A stretch of 6,201 nucleotides of DNA from contig JAQGPE010000749.1 in the NCBI GenBank assembly GCA_028293225.1, positions 1 to 6,201 of the forward strand, read 5' to 3'. This document shows, piece by piece, positions 1 to 5,062 of the stretch. The position numbers were made by a program, and so were the translations under genes. Source of the stretch: Akkermansiaceae bacterium. Lineage in GTDB: Bacteria; Verrucomicrobiota; Verrucomicrobiia; Verrucomicrobiales; Akkermansiaceae. Each line of letters starts with the position of its first letter. Within the stretch, counting starts at the first letter, position 1. A model generated the notes under the pieces. That model did no database searches. It saw only the letters and a list, made by a program, of their open reading frames with translations, and was not told the DNA's origin.

Positions 1-85
1 TGATCGTGGTCTTGCGAGTGCGGTTGCGCTCGGTGCGGACTTTGGTCTGGCGGACGCGCTTCAGGGCGGACTTGTGATTGGCCAT
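1..85 (-). CDS. rpsT: 30S ribosomal protein S20, N-terminal part (runs off the left edge)
   Basis: The reverse strand from the ATG at 83-85 reads MANHKSALKRVRQTKVRTER and on to NRTRKTTI before the window ends, 28 residues in all. This is the typical start of bacterial S20, a small, very basic protein that binds 16S rRNA in the body of the 30S subunit and is needed early in its assembly; S20 is usually 85-90 residues, so about a third is present. The MAN(x)KSA(x)KR(x)R pattern and the density of Lys and Arg decide the call. No Shine-Dalgarno sequence precedes the ATG (the upstream bases read CGATTTTTCCCACC). It has its own promoter at 134-161, although transcripts of the upstream L,D-transpeptidase gene could also run into it. 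In E. coli S20 represses its own translation; whether that applies here cannot be seen. Confidence 0.93.
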   Translation of the reverse strand, partial: MANHKSALKRVRQTKVRTERNRTRKTTI

Positions 86-108
86 GGTGGGAAAAATCGG
101 GACGGTTG

Positions 109-122
109 GCGACCTGGGTCGC
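109..122 (-). promoter_or_regulatory. Hairpin in the rpsT 5' leader
   Basis: The minus strand reads GCGACCCAGGTCGC, which folds into a five-base stem GCGAC/GTCGC closed by a CCAG loop (the outer symmetry is six bases). With the predicted start near 127 it would sit at the very 5' end of the rpsT mRNA, leaving about 23 unpaired bases before the ATG. It may protect the 5' end or take part in S20 autoregulation; both roles are inference. Confidence 0.4.
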
Positions 123-130
123 ACGGGGGC

Positions 131-150
131 GGCACTCTAGGGAAAGTGCC
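131..150. repeat. 6-bp inverted repeat between -10 and -35 of the rpsT promoter
   Basis: GGCACT (131-136) and AGTGCC (145-150) are perfect reverse complements separated by 8 bases. The left arm overlaps the -10 box and the right arm lies in the spacer, so the site is placed where a dimeric repressor would occlude RNA polymerase. It could equally be chance: six-base arms are not rare in GC-rich DNA. No T-run follows in either direction, so it is a poor candidate for a terminator of the L,D-transpeptidase gene. Confidence 0.35.
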
Positions 151-161
151 TACCCTGTCAA
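134..161 (-). promoter_or_regulatory. Sigma70-type promoter for rpsT
   Basis: On the minus strand a perfect -35 box TTGACA (complement of 156-161) is followed after 16 bases by TAGAGT (complement of 134-139), which matches four of six positions of the TATAAT consensus. Transcription would start near 127, giving a leader of about 40 bases before the rpsT ATG. It is the best promoter-like match noticed in the window and is well placed for a ribosomal protein gene that needs strong expression. Motif reading only; the start site is inferred. Confidence 0.7.
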
Positions 162-181
162 GCTTGTGTGTTTGACGGTTT

Positions 182-808
182 TTAGATTTTCGCAACCCGC
201 AGGAAGGTCGCGTCGGAGTGATGACGGGCATACTCCTGACCTTCCGCCGTTTCGGTGAGCGGGCCGCGGATCACTTTGACCTCGGCGCCTTCACCGACCC
301 GGTTGTAGAGATCGACCACGTCCTTCATGCCCATGCGGATGCAACCGTAGGAGGCAGGAGTTCCGAGGCGCCACTCTTCCGGAGTGCCGTGGATGTAGAC
401 GCAACGCCCGAAGGTGTTGCTGTTCGTCGTATCCTTGCCGTGCAGCCACATGATCCGGCTGACGATGGCGTCACGGCCCGGAGCATTCGGCCTCACCACC
501 TCGCCGGTGGCGTGGCGGCTTTTGAAAACCATTCCCGGAGGGGCGCCGTCGCCGATTTTCCGGGCAATTTCGAGATTCCCAAGCGGCGTGTAGTTGCTCC
601 CGTACTGAGAGCCGATGCCGAACTTGGAGGTGGATACCGGGTAAGATTTGACAGCCTTCCCGTCCTTAACCAAGAGGATGCGCTGGTCGCGAACGCTCAC
701 GACCATCTTGCTGCTGGTATCTTTTGTGGTGCCGCAACTGCTCAAAAGCAGAGATGCGGGAAGTGCCAATGCGATTGCGAGGGCGGAATTCAGGATTCGC
801 CTGGTCAT
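182..808 (-). CDS. Lipoprotein L,D-transpeptidase (YkuD/ErfK family)
   Basis: The 208-residue product begins with a lipoprotein signal peptide: MTRR, a hydrophobic stretch (about 9-22) and the lipobox LLSSC with Cys25 as the lipidated residue. Residue +2 is Gly rather than Asp, so sorting to the outer membrane is expected. The YkuD domain spans about 35-180 and contains the catalytic signature: His140-Gly141 (YIHGTPEE) and, 16 residues after the His, SYGCIRM with nucleophile Cys156 and Arg158. Such enzymes attack the tetrapeptide stem of peptidoglycan and make 3-3 crosslinks or attach other molecules to meso-diaminopimelate. Tyr154 stands where many relatives have His (SHGC); this position varies in the family, so activity is likely kept. 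The gene starts 8 bases after the glycosyltransferase stop; an AAGGA lies 15 bases before the ATG, inside the end of that gene, which suggests translational coupling. The biochemical class is firm; crosslinking versus anchoring is not decidable here. Confidence 0.92.
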   Translation of the reverse strand: MTRRILNSALAIALALPASLLLSSCGTTKDTSSKMVVSVRDQRILLVKDGKAVKSYPVSTSKFGIGSQYGSNYTPLGNLEIARKIGDGAPPGMVFKSRHATGEVVRPNAPGRDAIVSRIMWLHGKDTTNSNTFGRCVYIHGTPEEWRLGTPASYGCIRMGMKDVVDLYNRVGEGAEVKVIRGPLTETAEGQEYARHHSDATFLRVAKI

Positions 809-816
809 GGGGTGCT

Positions 817-2328
817 TTAGGATTCCTTCGGGGAATTAACAGCAGTAGTTTCCGCGGCAGCGCGACCGGAGGGAAGCAGGCGCGCCAACGACGACAGCGA
901 CGTATAGAAGAATCCCACGGGAAAGGGAAGCAGAAGAATTGCCGAACTGAAACGATGGTCGGCGATGGCCTCGAGGACCACGAACAGGAAGAAGCAGCCG
1001 AAGAGCAGTTCCACCACCGGGGTGAGGGTCTTCATCGCCTTGTAGCTGCTCTTTTTCCAGTCGGCCTTGGCCATTTCGCCGATGCCGTATTTCGGCGTGC
1101 GGACGAAGCCGGTCTGGTGATTGAAGATCGCTTCGATCACGGCCTTGGCATTGTTGATCGACATTCCGATCCCCAGTGCCAGCAGCAGCGGCAGGTAAGG
1201 GATTTCACGCCACCAGCTGCCCGGGCGCAGCGCCTTCTGGGAAGTCAGGTAGAAGGCGATCACCGAAACGGTGGAGAAGAAGAAGATCGGGACGTTGACG
1301 ATGTAGGTCGAAAACTTGCCGAAGTCCGGCTGGGCATGCTGATTCGGGTAAATCAGGAAGCACAGGCAGATGAGCATCAGGTAGGCGAAGTTCGACGTCA
1401 GGTGCGCCGTGGCTTCCATCTTGATGAAAAGCGGCACATCGCTGCGCCAGATGGCCGGCAGAACCTTTTTGCAGACCTGGATGGAGCCCTTGGTCCAGCG
1501 GTGCTGCTGGCTCTTGAAGCCGTCCATGTCGACCGGCAGCTCGGCCGGGGTCTCGACTTCGTTGAGGAAGATGAAGCGCCAGCCCTTCAGCTGGGCGCGG
1601 TAGCTGAGGTCCATGTCCTCCGTGAGCGTGTCGTGCTCCCAGCCGCCGGCGTCGGCGATGCAGGACTTGCGCCAGATGCCGGCGGTGCCGTTGAAGGTGA
1701 AGAAGCGGCCGCTGCGGTTGCGGGCGGTTTGCTCCAGCTCAAGGTGGCCGTCCAGGAACATGGCCTGCACGCGCGTCAGCACGTTGAAGGTCCGGTTCAG
1801 GTGACCCCAGCGGGTCTGGATCATGCCGATGTTGTCATCGGTGAAGTAGTGGATCGTCTTCTGGAGAACGTCGGGATTCGGCACGAAGTCCGCATCCAGA
1901 ATGAAAAGCAGCTCGCCCTTGGCGAACTTGGTGCCGTGCTCCAGGGCGCCGGCCTTGTAACCGGTGCGGTCGGTGCGGTGGATGTGGTCGGCGTCGAAAC
2001 CGCGGGCGCGCAGCGCGGCGGCGCCATCGCGGCAGATGGCGACGGTCTCGTCGGTGGAGTCGTCCAGGATCTGGATCTGCAGCTTGTCCCGCGGGTAGTC
2101 GATCGCGGAAACGGCCGCCAGCAGGCGGTCCACCACGTGCATCTCATTGAAAACCGGCAGCTGCACGGTCACCATCGGCAGCTCGGCGAAGAGCTCCTTC
2201 GGCACCGGCTTTTTGCGGGAATGCTTCAGATACAGGAAAACGATGACGAGCCGGTGGTAGCCGTACCCGGCCAAGCCGATGAGCACGATGATGTAGGATG
2301 CATACCAGAGCGGTGAAGTGAGATCCAT
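817..2328 (-). CDS. Processive family 2 glycosyltransferase, cellulose-synthase-like (CslA/CslC type)
   Basis: The 503-residue membrane protein has the full set of processive GT2 motifs: ILDDSTD (Asp89/Asp90) and DAD (145-147) for nucleotide-sugar and metal binding, TED (236-238) with the catalytic base, and QQHRW (274-278), which holds the growing chain. FNGTAGIWR (212-220), GYKAGAL (123-129) and LELEQ (196-200) resemble plant CslA/CslC mannan and glucan synthases and their bacterial relatives. One membrane helix precedes the catalytic domain (about 8-33) and four or five follow (about 306-327, 341-363, 377-399, 438-456, 459-480), as in synthases that polymerise a beta-glycan in the cytoplasm and push it through their own channel. 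No PilZ domain, BcsB or cellulase subunit is present nearby, so a classic cellulose operon is unlikely; the sugar (glucose or mannose) cannot be told from sequence. The ATG at 2326-2328 has no Shine-Dalgarno. An L,D-transpeptidase gene follows after 8 bases, pointing to an envelope or surface polysaccharide. Confidence 0.9.
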   Translation of the reverse strand: MDLTSPLWYASYIIVLIGLAGYGYHRLVIVFLYLKHSRKKPVPKELFAELPMVTVQLPVFNEMHVVDRLLAAVSAIDYPRDKLQIQILDDSTDETVAICRDGAAALRARGFDADHIHRTDRTGYKAGALEHGTKFAKGELLFILDADFVPNPDVLQKTIHYFTDDNIGMIQTRWGHLNRTFNVLTRVQAMFLDGHLELEQTARNRSGRFFTFNGTAGIWRKSCIADAGGWEHDTLTEDMDLSYRAQLKGWRFIFLNEVETPAELPVDMDGFKSQQHRWTKGSIQVCKKVLPAIWRSDVPLFIKMEATAHLTSNFAYLMLICLCFLIYPNQHAQPDFGKFSTYIVNVPIFFFSTVSVIAFYLTSQKALRPGSWWREIPYLPLLLALGIGMSINNAKAVIEAIFNHQTGFVRTPKYGIGEMAKADWKKSSYKAMKTLTPVVELLFGCFFLFVVLEAIADHRFSSAILLLPFPVGFFYTSLSSLARLLPSGRAAAETTAVNSPKES

Positions 2329-2362
2329 GAGGCAGAAAGATGGGTCAGGAAGGAGGCAGAAA
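2329..2362 (-). repeat. 10-bp direct repeat in the glycosyltransferase leader
   Basis: GAGGCAGAAA occurs at 2329-2338 and again at 2353-2362, a 24-base period. Read in the gene's direction it is TTTCTGCCTC twice, the second copy directly abutting the ATG. The first copy runs into CCTCCTT (complement of 2350-2356), the same as the anti-Shine-Dalgarno core at the 3' end of 16S rRNA. The repeat is seen directly; a role as a protein or small-RNA site is inference. Confidence 0.5.
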
Positions 2363-2441
2363 TTCCATCATCGGGGCAGATGACTGACGGATATGGGCCC
2401 CGACGGGCCAGAGGCCAGCACGTTTGGGAGCCGCCGTCAAG

Positions 2442-2467
2442 TCCGGGAAGCCGGGCGATTTCCCGGA
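2442..2467. repeat. 8-bp perfect inverted repeat in the divergent promoter region
   Basis: TCCGGGAA (2442-2449) and TTCCCGGA (2460-2467) are exact reverse complements with 10 bases between them, so the half-site centres are 18 bases apart, close to two helical turns. This geometry suits a dimeric regulator reading both half-sites from one face of the DNA. It lies upstream of the plus-strand promoter candidate and would lie upstream of, or within, any promoter for the glycosyltransferase. Confidence 0.45.
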
Positions 2468-2484
2468 GCGTCCGGGGATTGCCG

Positions 2485-2513
2485 TTGCCGTCCCCCCGGT
2501 CCGGTGCCAGAAT
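2485..2513 (+). promoter_or_regulatory. Possible promoter of the three-gene plus-strand operon
   Basis: TTGCCG (2485-2490) matches four of six positions of the -35 consensus and, after exactly 17 bases, CAGAAT (2508-2513) matches four of six positions of the -10 consensus. Transcription would start at about 2520, at or right beside the GTG at 2521, giving a nearly leaderless message. Each box is only moderate, so this is a candidate rather than a firm call. Confidence 0.35.
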
Positions 2514-2520
2514 CCTGCTA

Positions 2521-3360
2521 GTGAGAAGGCTACGTCATCCGATCGCCGCGGCTTTCGCCGTTGCTGTTTTTTGTTTCAACGCCCGCGCCGAGGAGCCGTC
2601 CCAGCGTCCGGATATCCCGGCCGACCTGGTGGATGACCCGCACGTCCGCGAGGAACTGGCGATCAATGAGTTCACCGCGCCTTCCATCGCCAAGATCTTC
2701 GAATCCCTGCAGGCGCTGGCGCCCCTGCCGATGACCGACTTCCAGCGCGAAGTCCCGGCCCGCATGCCGCTGAACCGCGCCGACCTGTCCGTGGAGCTCG
2801 GTTTTCTGATCGCCGACGGCTTCCTGGTCGTTCAGGCTGGCGAGCTCGGCAAAGTGGAAAAGCTGGCCGCCGACCTGACCCGCTACGGCAAGGCCCTGGG
2901 CGCCGGGGAACGGGTCAACCGCCACGCTGCCAGCCTGCTGGAAAGCGCCCGCACCCAGAAGGTCGACCAGCTCAAGAAGGAGCTGGCCGCCACCCAGAAG
3001 GATGTCGAACTGGAACTGGTCAGCCTCCGCGACGCCGATCTGGCTCATCTGATTTCCCTCGGCGGCTGGATCCGGGCCCTGCAGGTCTCCTCCGCCGCCG
3101 TCGACAAGCAGTTCAGCGCCGAGCGGGCCAAAATCATCCTGCGCGAGGACATCGCCGACTATTATACCGAAATCATCGGTTCGCTCGACCCGCGGGTGGC
3201 CGAACGTCCGAACTTCGTTTCGATGCGTGAAATGCTTTCCGGCCTCCGCACGGAGATGGCGGGCGGCGACGAAGCGGCCACCAAGGAAAAGGTCGCGGAA
3301 ATCACCAAGCAGGCGGGCAAGCTCGCTGAACTGGCGCTCAAGCTCCAAGCAGATCAATGA
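2521..3360 (+). CDS. Exported helical protein of unknown function, probably Verrucomicrobiota-type
   Basis: From the GTG at 2521 the product is 279 residues and opens with a clear Sec signal peptide: RRLRH, a hydrophobic core (about 7-19) and an ARA cleavage site after residue 23. Cys18 lies inside the core and is not in a lipobox. The ATG at 2380 is in frame and would add 47 residues of low-quality sequence that bury the signal peptide, so GTG is preferred; no good Shine-Dalgarno supports either start. The mature protein looks almost entirely alpha-helical and charged. It has a moderately hydrophobic stretch ELGFLIADGFLVVQAG (92-107), a Lys/Glu-rich helix suited to a coiled coil (about 110-165), HLISLGGWIRAL (176-187) and a basic/acidic C-terminal helix (about 250-277). 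No catalytic motif is apparent and I cannot name the family. Its stop overlaps the next gene's start (ATGA), so it is co-translated with the reductase although it acts outside the cytoplasm. Confidence 0.8.
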   Translation: MRRLRHPIAAAFAVAVFCFNARAEEPSQRPDIPADLVDDPHVREELAINEFTAPSIAKIFESLQALAPLPMTDFQREVPARMPLNRADLSVELGFLIADGFLVVQAGELGKVEKLAADLTRYGKALGAGERVNRHAASLLESARTQKVDQLKKELAATQKDVELELVSLRDADLAHLISLGGWIRALQVSSAAVDKQFSAERAKIILREDIADYYTEIIGSLDPRVAERPNFVSMREMLSGLRTEMAGGDEAATKEKVAEITKQAGKLAELALKLQADQ

Positions 3361-4208
3361 TTGTGAAAAAAATTGCGGTTATCGGCCTCGGCATCATCGG
3401 CTCCCGGGCCGCGGCCCGGCTGGCGGACGGTCCTGAACTGGAGGTAAGCGTCTGGAATCGCACCCCCAAGGACTTGCCCGGAGAAAAAGCGACCCCGCAG
3501 GAAGCGGTCGCGGGCGCGGACATCATTTCCCTCTATCTGAAGGATGCGCCCGCGGTCCGGGAGATCGGCGCGCAGGTCATCGCCGCTGCCGCCAAGGGCG
3601 CCGTGGTGATGAACCACTCGACCATCGACCTGGCCACCACGCTGTGGCTGGGCGAGCAGTGCGCCGCCGCCGGCCTGGAATTCCTGGACGCCCCTTTCAC
3701 CGGCAGCCGTGAGGCCGCCGCGAATGGCGCGCTGGTCTACTACGCCGCCGGGGATGAGACCCTGATCGAGTCCTGCACTTGGATCCTGCGTAAATCCGGC
3801 AAGGCGGTGATCCGCGCCGGGGCGGTGGGCAATGCCACCATCCTCAAGCTGGTCACCAACCTGATTTCCGCCTGCACCGTCCAGGCGCTGTCGGAATCGC
3901 TCGGCACCGCCACCCGCCACGGGATCCCGGCCGACAGCCTGATCGAGGCCGTCGCACTCAATGCCTGCGGTTCGCCGCTGGCCGCGATGAAGCTGCCGAC
4001 CATGGCCGAGGGCAATTTCGAGACCCATTTCTCGCTGGAGAACATGCTGAAAGACAGCCGCTACGCCCTGGAGCTGGCCGAGCAGGCCGGCCTTGAGACG
4101 CCGGCGATCCGCACGGTGTCCCGGCGCATGGCGGAACTCTGCGACGCCGGACTCGGCGGCCAGGACTACTCCGCACTGGCTTCCCCGTATCTGCCCCAGG
4201 AAGCCTGA
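3357..4208 (+). CDS. NADP-dependent beta-hydroxyacid dehydrogenase, glyoxylate/succinic-semialdehyde reductase-like
   Basis: This 283-residue protein has the two-domain layout of the 3-hydroxyisobutyrate dehydrogenase superfamily at about its usual length. The Rossmann motif is GLGIIG (10-15), and VWNRT (32-36) with Arg35 after the second strand favours NADPH. NHSTID (86-91) and DAPFTGS (111-117) form the substrate region. Lys164 in VGNATILKLVTN is the expected catalytic residue, with Asn168 conserved. KDSRYALELAEQAG (232-245) matches the KDxxxAL segment of the C-terminal helical domain. The TGS...NGAL segment and the VGN(x)5K(x)3N spacing resemble the plant GLYR/succinic-semialdehyde reductase branch more than classical HIBADH, which has SGG...GA there. 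Such enzymes reduce glyoxylate or small semialdehydes in the cytosol; the true substrate is unproven. The ATG overlaps the preceding stop by 4 bases and has no strong Shine-Dalgarno, so coupled translation is likely. Confidence 0.87.
   Translation: MIVKKIAVIGLGIIGSRAAARLADGPELEVSVWNRTPKDLPGEKATPQEAVAGADIISLYLKDAPAVREIGAQVIAAAAKGAVVMNHSTIDLATTLWLGEQCAAAGLEFLDAPFTGSREAAANGALVYYAAGDETLIESCTWILRKSGKAVIRAGAVGNATILKLVTNLISACTVQALSESLGTATRHGIPADSLIEAVALNACGSPLAAMKLPTMAEGNFETHFSLENMLKDSRYALELAEQAGLETPAIRTVSRRMAELCDAGLGGQDYSALASPYLPQEA
4198..4203 (+). promoter_or_regulatory. Ribosome binding site of the ygfZ-like gene
   Basis: AGGAAG sits 9 bases before the ATG at 4213 and lies inside the last codons of the reductase gene. 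It is one of the few clear Shine-Dalgarno sequences in the window and fixes the start at 4213; the reading frame is open upstream to 4093, but that part only shadows the reductase in another frame. Confidence 0.7.
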
Positions 4209-4212
4209 CCCG

Positions 4213-5025
4213 ATGAGTTCCGCCGCTGTCTGCCTGGCCACCGAAAAGCGAACCCTGCTGCACTTTCACGGGCCCGATGCCGAACGCTACCTGAATGGCC
4301 AGATGACCCAGGACGTGCGCAGTTGCGTCCCGGGCCAGGCCCTGACCTCCTGTGTCACCGACGCCAAGGGGAAGGTGCAGTTCTTCATCCGGATCTTCCG
4401 CAGCGGGGAGAGCCCCGATCTGTGGGTCGACGCGCCCTTCGCCGAGCGCGAAGAGCTGCACACCCGCCTGACCCGCTACCTGATCGCCGACGAGGTCGAA
4501 GTCGAAGACGAGTCGGAGAACTGGGAAATGACTCACTTGATCAACTCCGAAGCCCCTCCGCAGGGAGCGATGGTCCTGCACTCCGCCCGCATCGCCAGTG
4601 ATGGCTTCGACGTTTGGAATCCCGCCGGCTCCCCTGCCCCCTCAGCGACCGTCCTGACTGACGACGCGGCGGAGGACTCACGCATCCGTCATCGCATTCC
4701 CGCCTGGGGCAAGGAAATCACCACCGGCCTGCTGGCCCCGGAGGCCGGGCTCGACCGCTCCGCCGTCTCCTATCGCAAGGGCTGCTACATCGGCCAGGAG
4801 GTCCTTTCCCGGATGAAGACCGCTGGCAAGCTGAACCGCCGCCTGGCGACCCTGCTGGTCAGTCCGTCCATGGCCGCCGGCGACGCCCTCGGGGCCGGCA
4901 TCCTGACCAGCGTCAGCCCCCTGCCCGATCCGGAAACCGGCCTGCACCCAGCCCTCGGCTACCTGCACAAGAGCCAGTTCGAGCTCCAGGAAATCGAAGG
5001 CGCGCAGGTCCTCGGCTGGGCCTGA
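4213..5025 (+). CDS. ygfZ: YgfZ/GcvT-like folate-binding protein (iron-sulfur cluster maintenance)
   Basis: The 270-residue product carries the diagnostic YgfZ signature KGCYIGQE (189-196), with the conserved Cys191, followed by RMKTAGKLNRRL (200-211). The N-terminal part has the family pattern HGPDAERYLNGQMTQDV (19-35) and DAKGKVQFF (50-58), typical of the GcvT/IBA57 fold. YgfZ in bacteria and IBA57 in mitochondria use tetrahydrofolate and help maintain certain [4Fe-4S] enzymes such as the radical-SAM tRNA methylthiotransferase MiaB; the protein is cytosolic. At 270 residues it is shorter than E. coli YgfZ (326), and the shortening seems to lie in the middle (about 105-160), where the sequence is Pro/Ala-rich. 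It follows the reductase by 4 bases and ends the operon. GcvT itself (aminomethyltransferase) is excluded by the signature and the small size. The protein ends LGWA, encoded within an inverted repeat shared with the converging gene. Confidence 0.9.
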   Translation: MSSAAVCLATEKRTLLHFHGPDAERYLNGQMTQDVRSCVPGQALTSCVTDAKGKVQFFIRIFRSGESPDLWVDAPFAEREELHTRLTRYLIADEVEVEDESENWEMTHLINSEAPPQGAMVLHSARIASDGFDVWNPAGSPAPSATVLTDDAAEDSRIRHRIPAWGKEITTGLLAPEAGLDRSAVSYRKGCYIGQEVLSRMKTAGKLNRRLATLLVSPSMAAGDALGAGILTSVSPLPDPETGLHPALGYLHKSQFELQEIEGAQVLGWA

Positions 5026-5062
5026 AGCGAGCGGTCATTTCGTCGTCCCTGCCGCCCAGCCG
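5013..5062. repeat. 9-bp inverted repeat bracketing two convergent stop codons
   Basis: CGGCTGGGC (5013-5021) and GCCCAGCCG (5054-5062) are perfect reverse complements, 32 bases apart. One arm lies in the last codons of the ygfZ-like gene and the other in the last codons of the converging gene, with both stops and the 9-base gap between them. Because each arm is coding and in the same phase, both proteins carry Gly-Trp-Ala near the C-terminus. A GC-rich hairpin could form in either transcript and slow RNA polymerase from both sides. The loop is long and no U-run follows, so it is not a standard intrinsic terminator. Confidence 0.45.

Larger units (their letters stand above)
2329..2520. promoter_or_regulatory. 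Divergent intergenic region between the glycosyltransferase and the plus-strand operon
   Basis: These 192 bases separate two outward-facing transcription units and must carry both promoters. Seen here are a 10-bp direct repeat beside the glycosyltransferase start, an 8-bp inverted repeat at 2442-2467 and a plausible plus-strand promoter at 2485-2513. For the minus strand a -35-like TTGACG occurs at 2435-2440, but no good -10 box stands 16-18 bases downstream of it, so that promoter is unresolved. The plus frame is open from an ATG at 2380, but its translation (rich in Arg, Pro, Ser and Gly) looks non-coding; a start at 2521 is preferred. Confidence 0.6.

Noticed and set aside
86..181. Intrinsic terminator after the L,D-transpeptidase gene
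   Set aside because: The only hairpins (131-150 and 109-122) are not followed by a U-run on the minus strand; they fit better as parts of the rpsT control region.
218..820. A 200-codon open frame opposite the L,D-transpeptidase
   Set aside because: The minus-strand gene has a lipobox and an intact YkuD active site; the opposite frame shows no domain.
724..2316. A 530-codon open frame on the plus strand opposite the glycosyltransferase
   Set aside because: It mirrors a gene with complete GT2 motifs. Its His-, Gly-, Val- and Arg-rich translation has no recognisable domain, and the lack of stops follows from GC-rich codon choice on the real strand.
2435..2440. TTGACG on the minus strand as the -35 box of a glycosyltransferase promoter
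   Set aside because: No acceptable -10 box lies 16-18 bases downstream; the sequence there is TGGCCT, and the AT-richer CATAT is much too far away.
2380..2520. N-terminal extension of the exported protein from the ATG at 2380
   Set aside because: The 47 added residues look like translated intergenic DNA and would place a signal peptide internally. The AAGGAGG at 2350-2356 is 23 bases away, too far to serve this ATG.
4093..4212. N-terminal extension of the ygfZ-like protein
   Set aside because: It overlaps the reductase out of frame. The ATG at 4213 has a well-spaced AGGAAG and begins right where similarity to YgfZ starts.
3354..4241. A 295-codon open frame opposite the reductase, and a 275-codon one opposite the exported protein (2530-3357)
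   Set aside because: Both are low-complexity Gly/Arg/Gln-rich antisense shadows of well-supported genes, without promoters or ribosome binding sites.
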